A DNA stretch of 64,000 bases from Thermomonas paludicola (GTDB lineage: Bacteria; Pseudomonadota; Gammaproteobacteria; Xanthomonadales; Xanthomonadaceae). Where the stretch lies: positions 868,001-932,000 of the forward strand of contig NZ_CP093311.1 of assembly GCF_024498955.1 (NCBI RefSeq). Direction: 5' to 3'. Every line of letters begins with the position of its first letter. Within the stretch, counting starts at the first letter, position 1. Positions 36,555 through 44,717 of the stretch are shown piece after piece. Under the pieces are notes generated by a model that made no database searches, had not been told where the DNA came from, and worked only from the letters and a program-made list of their open reading frames with translations. Made by a program: the position numbers and the translations under genes.

Positions 36555-38918
36555 TCAGCGCGCCGTCGGCGCCAGTACCAGCGTGTGGCGGGTTTTCCCG
36601 GGAAGGAACGGCGTGGGCTGGCCGTCCACCCATGCCGCATGGCCTGCGCCCCAGAATGGCGACAGCGGGTGCCCGCTCTGCCCGCCCGGCATGTGGATGA
36701 TGCCGTCGGCCTCGTGTCCGGGCGACACCACCATCCGCTCCGATGCGCCAAACGCCGGGCCGACCACGCGCGGCATGTTGCCGTCGCCAGCCAACGGCTG
36801 CGCCGGCATGCACAGCCAGCGTTTCCCCAGTAGTGGAATGGCGCTTGCCAGCGGATGACAGATGGCGGCGGTGTTGCGTTCACCCCATGTGCGCTGTGCC
36901 AGCGGGCCGAGCGTTTCGAGCTTGCCGCGCACCTCGACGGCCGCATCTTCCAGCAGGGCGTCCCAGCTTGTATATCGCGGCGGCAGCAGATGCAGTGGAC
37001 GCTGGGTCAGCAGTGGCCAGGCAACGCCCTCCAGCTGCGGCAGGTCGGGCATGACGAAGGCCTTGCCCAGCGCGGCGCGTGCCGGTGCGGTGAGTCCCTC
37101 GGCGATGCGCGCATGCACCGCCAGGCGCCATTCGCGCACGATGCGGTAAGACACCGACCCGATGGCTGCTCGGGCTTCCCAATGCGCGGCGGCGTTGGCC
37201 AGTGCCTGCAGCGCTGGGGTGCGTGCAGCCTTCGCGCGTTCTTCCAGCAGGCCATGCCAGGGGGTCAACAGCAGCGCGCGATCATCCAGCTGGATCGCCA
37301 GCAGGTCGCGTTCACCGACGCGCTGCTTGCCCTGCAGGGCATCGCGGATCTGCGCCGCGCGAGCGCCAAGCACGTAGCCGCCATCGCCCACGCGCTGCAG
37401 CGTGTCGCCATCCACCACGCGATTGTTGGCGGTCCACAGGCGATCCACCTGCGGGGAGCGCAGCAGCGGATTGTCCTTGCCGGACACCGGCCACGGCGGG
37501 CAGGGTTCGTCGCGATCGTCCTCCACGCTGGCTGCATGCGTGCAGGTTTGCGCGCGCTGCGGCAGGGGGCCCAGCAGGCGCCAGGCGATATGGCCCCGGG
37601 CATCCACGATCAGCAGATTCTGGGTGGGCATCGCGATGCCCTGCGCGATGCGCAGCGCGTCATCCAGATGGGCGGCGGTGGCGAATTGCGCCAGCCCCAG
37701 GTTGACGGCGCCAGGTTGGTGGGCAACCCAGCGCAGCGACAGCACGCGGCCATCGGCCTGATGCTGGACGATGGGCCCCCACGCGGTTTCCTGCACGTCC
37801 AGCGTGATCGGATTTCCGCGTGCAATGTCGATGCGTTCGGCATGGTGTTGCACGCGGGCGCAGCCCGCCGGCGCGCCCGGGCCGCACGGCGTTTCCAGCT
37901 TCCAGTCCATGCTGTCCACGTAGCTGTTGGTGAACCCCCAGGCCACGTGACCGTTGCTGCCCACCACCACGGCCGGCAGGCCGGGCAGGGTGAAGCCCTG
38001 CACGTCCACGTGGCCACCGGCGGCGGCAGGGTCGGGGTAGCGCAAGCGCGCGCGGAACCAGAGGTCGGGCGCGCGCAGGCTCAGGTGCATGTCGTCGGCG
38101 ACGATGGCACGGCCATCGACGGTCAGGTTGCCGGCCACCGCGAAGTTGTTGCTGCCGGGCGTGCCGTTGGATTCCGCGCTGGCGATTGCCAGCGAAGACT
38201 GCGGAAGGCGGCGCAGATCCACCTCACCCGGGCCAGGCAAAACGGCGTCGCCGCGTGGTTCGCCCTGCAGCGCTGCGTCCCAGCGCGTGCCGTCATGGGC
38301 CAGCAGGGCGTACAGCGCAGGCGGCATGTGCGGACGCATCCGCCACAGCGCCAGTTCGCTTTTGTTGTCGCCGCCTTGCAGGTCGAAATACATCGCAAAG
38401 GCGGCCAGCGGCGTGTCTTCCATGCGCCACGGCTGCGGCTGCTGGCGCAGCAGCAGATAGGCCCAAGGGCGCACGCGCAGCGCCGCAAGCCCGGCATTGA
38501 CGCCCTCCGCATAGGCTTGCAGCTGTGCGTGCTTGCTGCCCGCGATCCGGTCAAGGTCGCGGCTGGCCCGGGCCCGCAAGCGATGCAGGCGATGCTGTTT
38601 GTCCACGTCCAGTGCGATGTCGCCGAATAACGCGGAAAGCTCGCCGGCGGCACTGCGCCGCATCAGGTCCATTTCGAAAAAGCGTTCCTGCGCATGCACG
38701 TACCCCAGCGCGCGCATGGCATCGCGTTCGTTGGCGGCGTCGATGGTGACGGTGCCGTTGGCATCTCGGCTGACGCTGACTTGCGCCGACAGGCCGGGCA
38801 GCGCCTGGCGGCCATCCAGCAGCGGCAGGCTGCCGCGCAACAGCCACAGCGCAAGCAGCGCGCAGACCGTGATCGACACCAGCAAGGCGGCCACCCCGCG
38901 CCGTAGCCATTTGCGCAT
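36555..38918 (-). CDS. Penicillin acylase family protein
   Basis: A 787-residue Ntn-hydrolase precursor. A membrane anchor or signal (about 10-29) precedes the alpha subunit; autocatalytic cleavage is expected between Gly255 and Ser256 (PGS-NNFAV), with Ser256 the N-terminal nucleophile of the beta subunit. The family includes penicillin and acyl-homoserine-lactone acylases, so possible roles are quorum-signal or acyl-amide hydrolysis; the substrate cannot be read from the sequence. It is divergent from asnB across 261 bases and convergent with dapE. Confidence 0.9.
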   Translation of the reverse strand: MRKWLRRGVAALLVSITVCALLALWLLRGSLPLLDGRQALPGLSAQVSVSRDANGTVTIDAANERDAMRALGYVHAQERFFEMDLMRRSAAGELSALFGDIALDVDKQHRLHRLRARASRDLDRIAGSKHAQLQAYAEGVNAGLAALRVRPWAYLLLRQQPQPWRMEDTPLAAFAMYFDLQGGDNKSELALWRMRPHMPPALYALLAHDGTRWDAALQGEPRGDAVLPGPGEVDLRRLPQSSLAIASAESNGTPGSNNFAVAGNLTVDGRAIVADDMHLSLRAPDLWFRARLRYPDPAAAGGHVDVQGFTLPGLPAVVVGSNGHVAWGFTNSYVDSMDWKLETPCGPGAPAGCARVQHHAERIDIARGNPITLDVQETAWGPIVQHQADGRVLSLRWVAHQPGAVNLGLAQFATAAHLDDALRIAQGIAMPTQNLLIVDARGHIAWRLLGPLPQRAQTCTHAASVEDDRDEPCPPWPVSGKDNPLLRSPQVDRLWTANNRVVDGDTLQRVGDGGYVLGARAAQIRDALQGKQRVGERDLLAIQLDDRALLLTPWHGLLEERAKAARTPALQALANAAAHWEARAAIGSVSYRIVREWRLAVHARIAEGLTAPARAALGKAFVMPDLPQLEGVAWPLLTQRPLHLLPPRYTSWDALLEDAAVEVRGKLETLGPLAQRTWGERNTAAICHPLASAIPLLGKRWLCMPAQPLAGDGNMPRVVGPAFGASERMVVSPGHEADGIIHMPGGQSGHPLSPFWGAGHAAWVDGQPTPFLPGKTRHTLVLAPTAR

Positions 38919-39003
38919 CGTGCTTCACTCCGCCGGATGGTGATTTCGTTACATGAGAAATCGTTGCTTGCAAGTTGGCAAGCCCCTGGTGCAGGATCTT
39001 CGC

Positions 39004-39090
39004 ATGCGCCAGACCTTCGCCAACCGCAATTCGCTCAACCGCAGCAATCGCGGCACGAATCCGCGTGCGCGGCTGCGGGCCCGCGCATAG
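39004..39090 (+). CDS. Candidate asparagine-rich leader peptide of asnB
   Basis: A 28-codon open frame upstream of asnB begins with ATG and ends with TAG, with AGGA seven bases before the start. Five codons are Asn (positions 7, 9, 12, 15 and 19; AAC twice, AAT three times), 18% of the peptide, ahead of the gene that makes asparagine. The frame differs from that of asnB. It also has eight Arg codons, but in such GC-rich DNA these are less telling. It overlaps the first strand of the attenuator hairpins. I infer that ribosome stalling at the Asn codons reports Asn-tRNA supply. Confidence 0.72.
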   Translation: MRQTFANRNSLNRSNRGTNPRARLRARA

Positions 39091-39146
39091 CCAAGGCAAC
39101 ACGGCTGAACGACAAGACCCGCATCGCAGGATGCGGGTTTTTTTTT
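39066..39146 (+). promoter_or_regulatory. Transcription attenuator (anti-antiterminator, antiterminator, terminator) before asnB
   Basis: Three competing pairings are visible. Stem 1:2 (TGCGCGG 39066-39072 with CCGCGCA 39081-39087) overlaps the end of the leader peptide and holds TGCGGG (39074-39079) in its loop. That TGCGGG can instead pair with CCCGCA (39118-39123), the 5' arm of the terminator. The terminator is CCCGCAT 39118-39124 with ATGCGGG 39131-39137, followed by nine T's to 39146. A ribosome stalled on the last Asn codon (39058-39060) would cover strand 1, free TGCGGG and prevent termination; a ribosome reaching the TAG would let the terminator form. Confidence 0.72.
39118..39146 (+). 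terminator. Intrinsic terminator upstream of asnB (conditional)
   Basis: A 7-bp GC-rich stem with a 6-nt loop and a T9 tail ends 33 bases before the asnB start codon. No gene end lies nearby on the plus strand apart from the leader peptide, so a regulatory terminator is the natural reading. Confidence 0.85.
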
Positions 39147-39179
39147 CCTTCGATTCCCACTCGACCCCAGGAATTTCCC

Positions 39180-40883
39180 ATGTGCTCCATCTACGGCATT
39201 TTCGGCCTGCAGTCAGGCGATGACATCCAGGCACTGCGACGCGAGTCGCTGGAACGCTCGCAGCGCCTGCGCCACCGCGGCCCCGACTGGAGTGGCGTGT
39301 ATCTGGATGCCGGCGCGATCCTGGTGCATGAACGCTTGGCCATCGTCGATCCGGCCGGGGGTTCGCAGCCGCTGTTGTCCGATGACGGCGGACTTGTGCT
39401 GGCGGTCAACGGCGAGATCTACAACCATCGCGAGTTGAAGGCGGCACTGCGACTGCCCTATGCCTTCCAGACCGAATCGGACTGCGAGGTCATCAACGCG
39501 CTGTATCGCGAAGGCGAAGCCGATGGCAGCGGGCCGGCGTCGTTCCTCAATCGGCTGAACGGCATCTTTGCCTTCGCGCTGTGGGACAAGGCCGCCGGCC
39601 GCGCGATCATTGCCCGTGATCCGATCGGCGTGGTTCCGCTGTATTGGGGGCATGACCGGGAAGGCCGGCTGCGCGTGGCCTCGGAGATGAAAGCGCTGGT
39701 GGACGACTGCGCGGACGTGGCGCAGTTCCCGGCGGGCCATTGGTATGACACGGGCAGCGGTCAGTTGCACAGGTACTACCAGCGTCCGTGGCGGGAGTAC
39801 GACGCCGTGGCCGGTGTGGCCGTGCCGCTGGACGAACTCCGCGAGGCGTTTGAAGCCGCCGTGCATCGCCAACTGATGACCGACGTGCCTTATGGCGTGC
39901 TGCTGTCGGGTGGGTTGGATTCCTCGCTGGTGGCAGCGGTGGCTGCGCGCTATGCGCGCCATCGCGTCGAGGACGGCGATGCGACCGAAGCGTGGTGGCC
40001 GCGCCTGCACAGCTTCGCCATCGGGCTGAAGGGCTCGCCCGACCTGGCTGCGGCGGATGTCGCTGCCAGGTCGCTGGGCACCGTGCATCACGGCTTTGAA
40101 TACACCTTCGAAGAGGGGCTGGACGCGTTGCCGGAAGTCATCCGGCATATCGAGACCTATGACGTCACCAGCATCCGCGCATCGACGCCGATGTTCCTGC
40201 TGGCGCGGCGGATCAAGGCGATGGGGGTGAAAATGGTGCTGTCCGGCGAAGGCAGTGACGAGATTTTCGGCGGGTATCTGTACTTCCACAAGGCGCCCAA
40301 CGCGCGCGAGTTCCACCAGGAACTGGTGCGCAAGATCGATGCGCTCTACAACTACGATTGCCTGCGCGCCAACAAGTCGATGATGGCCTGGGGGGTGGAG
40401 CCGCGCGTGCCGTTCCTGGACCGCGAGTTCATGGATGTCGCGATGCGGATGGATGCCGCATGCAAGATGATCGACAAGGCGTCCGGGCGCATCGAGAAGG
40501 CGCTGTTGCGCGATGCGTTCGAAGGCTACTTGCCGCAGGAAATCCTGTGGCGGCAGAAAGAGCAGTTCAGCGATGGCGTGGGTTATGGCTGGATCGACGG
40601 GCTGAAGGCCCATGCCGACGCGCAGGTGTCGGATCGCGAGCTGGCTGCCGCCGGCAGGCGCTTCCCGTTCAATCCGCCACAGACCAAGGAAGCGTATTTC
40701 TATCGCGTGATCTTCGAGCGTTTTTATCCCACGGCCGCGGCCGCGGAAACGGTGCCAGGCGGCAAGTCCATCGCCTGTTCTTCGCCCGCAGCCATCGCCT
40801 GGGATGCCAGCTTCGCCGGCATGGCCGACCCGTCCGGCCGCGCCGTGACCGGCGTGCACGCACAGGCAGTGGCGGCGGTCTGA
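39180..40883 (+). CDS. asnB: Asparagine synthase B (glutamine-hydrolysing)
   Basis: A 567-residue enzyme that makes asparagine from aspartate, ATP and glutamine. After removal of Met1, Cys2 (MCSIYGIFG) is the glutaminase nucleophile; the class II amidotransferase domain covers about 2-200 with RGPDWSG and NGEIYNH, and the synthetase domain has the PP-loop SGGLDS at 243-248 and a GEGSDEIFGGY segment. Length is close to E. coli AsnB (554). An upstream in-frame extension of the reading frame runs back through the terminator and is rejected. Expression is probably controlled by the leader described above. Confidence 0.96.
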   Translation: MCSIYGIFGLQSGDDIQALRRESLERSQRLRHRGPDWSGVYLDAGAILVHERLAIVDPAGGSQPLLSDDGGLVLAVNGEIYNHRELKAALRLPYAFQTESDCEVINALYREGEADGSGPASFLNRLNGIFAFALWDKAAGRAIIARDPIGVVPLYWGHDREGRLRVASEMKALVDDCADVAQFPAGHWYDTGSGQLHRYYQRPWREYDAVAGVAVPLDELREAFEAAVHRQLMTDVPYGVLLSGGLDSSLVAAVAARYARHRVEDGDATEAWWPRLHSFAIGLKGSPDLAAADVAARSLGTVHHGFEYTFEEGLDALPEVIRHIETYDVTSIRASTPMFLLARRIKAMGVKMVLSGEGSDEIFGGYLYFHKAPNAREFHQELVRKIDALYNYDCLRANKSMMAWGVEPRVPFLDREFMDVAMRMDAACKMIDKASGRIEKALLRDAFEGYLPQEILWRQKEQFSDGVGYGWIDGLKAHADAQVSDRELAAAGRRFPFNPPQTKEAYFYRVIFERFYPTAAAAETVPGGKSIACSSPAAIAWDASFAGMADPSGRAVTGVHAQAVAAV

Positions 40884-40884
40884 A

Positions 40885-42192
40885 TCAGCCCGCTTCCAGT
40901 CCCCGGATCTGGTTGCGGCCACCGGCCTTGGCCAGATACAGGTGGCGATCGGCTTCGCCCAGCAGCTTGTGCAGGTTCGGGAACTCCGGCGAGCGCCGGC
41001 TGGCGCCGATGCTGATGGTCATGCGCAGCGGCCTGCCGTCGATGTCGATCTCCAGTGCTTCCACCGCCTGCCGCAGCTGTTCAAGATGCCGCAGGCTGCT
41101 GGCGGGGTCGGCATCATCCAGCACCATGCAGAACTCTTCACCGCCGAAGCGCCCGCTGCAATCGCCCGGTCGCGTATGGGCCTGCAGCACGTGGGCCATC
41201 GCGCGCAATGCCTGGTCGCCGGCTTCGTGGCCAAAGCTGTCGTTGATGTGCTTGAAATGGTCGATGTCAACCATGACCACGGTGACGGCCATGTTGCCGG
41301 AATTGCCGTTGAGGAATTTTTCGCTCTGTTCCAGAAAGCTGCGGCGGTTGGGCAGGCCGGTGAGGAAGTCGCGGGTGGCGAGGTCTTGCAGGGTGCCGAT
41401 CAGTTCCAGCTGTTCGACGTTCTGCGAGACACGGCAGAAGAACTCTTCGCGCGAAAAGGGTTTGTGCAGGAAGTCGTTGGCGCCGCTCTTGAGGAAGCGG
41501 GGAATCAAAGAAGCATCGGTGCTGCCGGACACGCCGATCACCGCCATCCGGTCGCGCGCGCGCAGTTGGCGCAGCCGGCGGGTCAGCTCGATGCCGTCCA
41601 TGGTCGGCATTTCCTGATCGACGATGACCAGGCGGATGCTCTGGTCGCCTTCCACCAGGCGCAAGGCCGAACTGCCGTCGGCCACCGCGCTCACGCGGAA
41701 GCCCTGCGATTCCAGCAGCGAGCCGATATAGGAACGCGACGACGGCGAGTCGTCCACCACCAGCGCACTGATGCGGCGGTTGCGCTCCAGCCGCTGCACC
41801 AGCCACACGAGGTAGTCGATGCTGTCCGGCGTGCTCTTCAGCACGTAATCGATGATCTGCTGCTGCAGTGCGCGCTTGCGCAGTTCTTCGTCGTACACGC
41901 CGCTGACCACGATGGTGGGCAGCTTGCGGGCGGTGAAGAAATCGAGGATCTGGTCGCGGTCGCCGTCAGCCAGCACCATGCCGGTGAGGACAAGGAACCA
42001 GTCGTCTTGATGGTCCAGCAGATTGGCTGCTTCCGCCAGCGTCGAGGCCACGCTGACCGGCAGTTCCATCCGCTGCGAGATGGCTTCACGCAGCATCGAT
42101 GTGTATGCGCGTGAGTTCTCCACCAGCAGGATGCGCTGGGGCAGGGCAGGCGTTGCGGGCGCAGGGTAGGCCGCGACAGGTCTTGCCGACAT
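40885..42192 (-). CDS. Response regulator: degenerate REC, REC, GGDEF
   Basis: A 435-residue protein with two receiver domains and a diguanylate cyclase domain. REC1 (about 20-130) lacks the phospho-acceptor: Thr70 occupies the Asp position, though Lys119 is kept, so it probably serves as a structural or binding module. REC2 (about 142-262) has Asp192 in LVIVDQEMPTMDG. The GGDEF domain has an intact GGEEF at 350-354 and an RxxD inhibition site (RPGD) five residues before it, so active cyclic di-GMP synthesis is expected. It converges on asnB with a one-base gap. No partner kinase is adjacent. Confidence 0.9.
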   Translation of the reverse strand: MSARPVAAYPAPATPALPQRILLVENSRAYTSMLREAISQRMELPVSVASTLAEAANLLDHQDDWFLVLTGMVLADGDRDQILDFFTARKLPTIVVSGVYDEELRKRALQQQIIDYVLKSTPDSIDYLVWLVQRLERNRRISALVVDDSPSSRSYIGSLLESQGFRVSAVADGSSALRLVEGDQSIRLVIVDQEMPTMDGIELTRRLRQLRARDRMAVIGVSGSTDASLIPRFLKSGANDFLHKPFSREEFFCRVSQNVEQLELIGTLQDLATRDFLTGLPNRRSFLEQSEKFLNGNSGNMAVTVVMVDIDHFKHINDSFGHEAGDQALRAMAHVLQAHTRPGDCSGRFGGEEFCMVLDDADPASSLRHLEQLRQAVEALEIDIDGRPLRMTISIGASRRSPEFPNLHKLLGEADRHLYLAKAGGRNQIRGLEAG

Positions 42193-42287
42193 CGACAGGG
42201 TCCGAAAGGTTGCGGGCAGACGCCGCAGGTCGGCGCTATCGACTATTTAACACGGAATCGCCACCGGTTTGCAGGCCGGGCGTGCCA

Positions 42288-42944
42288 TCAGGGGTGTACC
42301 AGCCCCAGCCGCGCCGCCTCCAGGGCGGCTTCCGCACGGCTGTTGACATTGAGCTTGCGGTAGATGTTCTTCAGGTGGTCGGACACGGTGTGCCGGCTGA
42401 TCTGCAGCTTTTCGACCAGCTCCGGCAGGCGACAGCCCTTGCTGACCAGCACCAGCACTTCCCGCTCACGGGTCGTCAGGATTTCCACGCCCGGCGCATC
42501 GTCCCGCGCATCCGGCTGGAATGCGCGCAGCAGGCGCTGGGCGATGGATGGCGACAGCGGCGGTTCGCCGCGCAGGATCCCGTCCAGTGCGGCGGTCAGG
42601 CGCTCCTCGGGCTGGTCCTTCAGTAGATAGCCATGCGCGCCTGCGCGCAGCGCGGGGAATACGTGCGCGTCGTCGCCGAACAAGGTGCTGACCACGATGA
42701 TGCAGCCGGGACAGCGCTGCGCCAGCGGGCGAATCAGGCTGGTGCCGTCGCCGTCGGGCAGGCCAAGGTCGAGCAGCGCCAGCTGCGGCTGCAGGCCGCT
42801 GTCCAGGAGCCGCCGGGCCTCGGCCAGGCGGTTCGCGCAGGTGACCTCGATGCCGAGGAAGCGTTCGCGCAGCAGATTGCCCAACCATGCCGCGACTTCG
42901 GGAAGGTCTTCCAGCAACAGCGCGTGGGTGGGCATGAGGGTCAT
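42288..42944 (-). CDS. LuxR/NarL-family response regulator
   Basis: A 218-residue regulator with a receiver domain (Asp59 in LALLDLGLPDGDG, Lys in GYLLKDQ) and a C-terminal LuxR-type helix-turn-helix (about 148-212: LTTREREVLVLVSKG, then ISRHTVSDHLKNIYRKL). The start at 42944 overlaps the kinase stop by four bases, so the two form a pair. Targets are unknown; the position beside the cbb3 cluster makes a respiratory role possible but not shown. Confidence 0.9.
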   Translation of the reverse strand: MTLMPTHALLLEDLPEVAAWLGNLLRERFLGIEVTCANRLAEARRLLDSGLQPQLALLDLGLPDGDGTSLIRPLAQRCPGCIIVVSTLFGDDAHVFPALRAGAHGYLLKDQPEERLTAALDGILRGEPPLSPSIAQRLLRAFQPDARDDAPGVEILTTREREVLVLVSKGCRLPELVEKLQISRHTVSDHLKNIYRKLNVNSRAEAALEAARLGLVHP

Positions 42945-43657
42945 CGCCTGATGATCCCGTTGGCCGCATCCGTTGGGCATCCCGTGGCAGCGGGGGGTGG
43001 CAGCGGAAAGCGCAATTGCACCTTGGTGCCGCCCAGCGTGCCTTGTTGCCACTGGATGTTTCCATGCAACTCATCGGCGCGCGAACGCATGCTGCGGGTG
43101 CCGCGGCCGTCGCCGATCCGCGCCGCGTTGAAACAGCCGTCGTCGGTGACTTCGAAGACAAGTTCGCAGCCGACGCGCCCGACCACCACCCGCAGCAGCG
43201 CCGGGTTGGCGTGGCGCATCGCGTTGGTGACCGCCTCGCGGCCGATGCGGAACAGGTGCATGCCCTGTGCAAGATCCAGCGGTGGGTCGGGCAGGTCGGG
43301 TGCCTGCTGCCAGTCCAGTTCGATCGTGCGGGTCTGCAGGCGCTGCTCGGTTTCGTCGCGCAGCTGGGCCAGCACCTCCAGCAGGCTGCCCTCCACCCCG
43401 CGTTCGCGGGCCAGGATGGCGCGCAGGTCCTGCAGGATTTCACGGACCAGCTGCTGCTCGGGCGCGGGAACGCGATACAGCAGGGAGAGCAGGCGGCTGC
43501 CGACGTCATCGTGCAGGTCGTCGTAGATCCGCCGTCGCTCTTGTTCCACCGCCTGCACGATGTCCAGGCGGCGCTGCAATTCGGCAAGCCCGGGGCCCGT
43601 GCCGGTGTCAGGCACGAGTGGCAGGCGGCCCCGCCAGAAGCGGAGCAGGCGGGTCAT
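42941..43657 (-). CDS. Soluble NarX-type sensor histidine kinase
   Basis: A 238-residue HisKA_3 kinase. The phospho-acceptor is His49 in RRRIYDDLHDDVGSRLL, followed by an HATPase domain with REAVTNAMRHA and DDGCFNA. There is no transmembrane segment or recognisable sensor domain, only about 35 residues before the dimerisation helix, so it may sense through a partner protein. The ATG at 43657 is chosen over an upstream start because the extension is non-conserved and Arg-rich. A TACAAT-like -10 lies about 90 bases upstream (43743-43748, minus strand). Confidence 0.85.
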   Translation of the reverse strand: MTRLLRFWRGRLPLVPDTGTGPGLAELQRRLDIVQAVEQERRRIYDDLHDDVGSRLLSLLYRVPAPEQQLVREILQDLRAILARERGVEGSLLEVLAQLRDETEQRLQTRTIELDWQQAPDLPDPPLDLAQGMHLFRIGREAVTNAMRHANPALLRVVVGRVGCELVFEVTDDGCFNAARIGDGRGTRSMRSRADELHGNIQWQQGTLGGTKVQLRFPLPPPAATGCPTDAANGIIRR

Positions 43658-43807
43658 GCGCCGTGCCCGCTGGCATGGCGTGGGCGCATGCGCAACGTGT
43701 CGTGCTGGGCCATGTTTGCGTTCCCGGTGGCTGGTGTGGCCGATTGTAGGACACGCCACGGGGTACGCTTGCGCAGCGGCGGAACGCTCGCGAATGCGGG
43801 TGCCCAC

Positions 43808-44530
43808 TCATCCCGGCAGGCTGCGGCAGCCCAATGCCGCGAGAATGCCGTGCATGGCCGGCATCTGCATCAGCCACGGCGCGGCCAGCGTGAGCAGGCC
43901 AGAGCCCACCACCAGCAGGCCGGAAACCCGGCGGAATGCCCCGCGCTGCAGGCGCTGCCCGATGCGCGCGCCAGCCCAGGTCAGCGACACCATCACCGGT
44001 AGCGTGCCCAGCCCGAACGCCGCCATGGTCAACGCGCCGTGCAGGGCGCTTGCGCTCAACCACGCTGCGGCCAGCAGGGTGCTGCTCAGGCCGCACGGCA
44101 TCCAACCCCACAACATCCCCAGCGCGATGCGTTTGGCCGCGGTGTCTGCCGGCAGCAGGCGGCGCTGCAATGGACGCAGTGCCAGCCAGAGCCGGGTGCC
44201 GGGGCCGCCGAAAAAGCGCGGCAGCCGGTTTTTCCCGTCCAGCATGCGCAGGCCGGCGAGGATCAACACCATGCCGACGGCCGCGCGCATCGCAATTCCC
44301 AGCCACGGCGCGCGTGCCAGCCCAAGCAGGCTGCCGCCAAGCCCGCCGACGATGGCGCCGGCCAGCATGTAGCCGCCGACGCGGCCAAGATTGGGCTGCA
44401 TCGCCGCCCACCAGCCGCGTGAGCCGACCGAAAACCCGGTGGCGATGCCGCCGCACATGGCGACGCAGTGCGCGCCGCCCAGCACGCCGGTCAGCAACGC
44501 CGCACCCAGTACCAGGACGTCAACCGGCAT
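43808..44530 (-). CDS. TauE/SafE-type membrane protein of the cbb3 assembly cluster
   Basis: A 240-residue six- or seven-helix membrane protein with the HCVAMCGGI motif in the first helix and a second motif, WGWMPCGLSSTLL, mid-protein. Proteins of this type (annotated sulfite exporter or copper/cytochrome biogenesis) close the ccoGHIS cluster in Pseudomonas and relatives and are thought to help copper or thiol handling for cbb3 assembly; true sulfite export is doubtful. The start overlaps the end of ccoS by eleven bases. Confidence 0.85.
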   Translation of the reverse strand: MPVDVLVLGAALLTGVLGGAHCVAMCGGIATGFSVGSRGWWAAMQPNLGRVGGYMLAGAIVGGLGGSLLGLARAPWLGIAMRAAVGMVLILAGLRMLDGKNRLPRFFGGPGTRLWLALRPLQRRLLPADTAAKRIALGMLWGWMPCGLSSTLLAAAWLSASALHGALTMAAFGLGTLPVMVSLTWAGARIGQRLQRGAFRRVSGLLVVGSGLLTLAAPWLMQMPAMHGILAALGCRSLPG

Positions 44531-44717
44531 CGTCTGGCTCGGTCGGCGGCGTGGGCGTGGGTCGCTCGCGCAACGGGGCGTCGTCATCGCGCAGGATGTC
44601 CAGCGCCGGCGTGTCCAGGTCTTCGAACTGGCCGTGCTTCACCGCCCAGGCAAACAGCAGTGCCGCCGCGCCAATCATCACCAGGCTGATCGGGATCAGG
44701 AACAGCAGGATATTCAT
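44520..44717 (-). CDS. ccoS: cbb3 oxidase maturation protein CcoS
   Basis: A 65-residue protein with one N-terminal transmembrane helix (about 3-26) and an acidic tail containing the GQFEDLDTPALDIL signature. CcoS is needed for cofactor insertion into the CcoN subunit. It overlaps ccoI by four bases. Confidence 0.93.
   Translation of the reverse strand: MNILLFLIPISLVMIGAAALLFAWAVKHGQFEDLDTPALDILRDDDAPLRERPTPTPPTEPDDAG

Noticed and set aside
38937..39179. In-frame upstream extension of asnB
   Set aside because: It would remove the N-terminal Cys needed for glutaminase activity and would run through the terminator.
43808..44530. Sulfite exporter function for the TauE/SafE-like protein
   Set aside because: Its HCVAMCGGI motif and position at the end of ccoGHIS fit cbb3 assembly better than sulfite transport.
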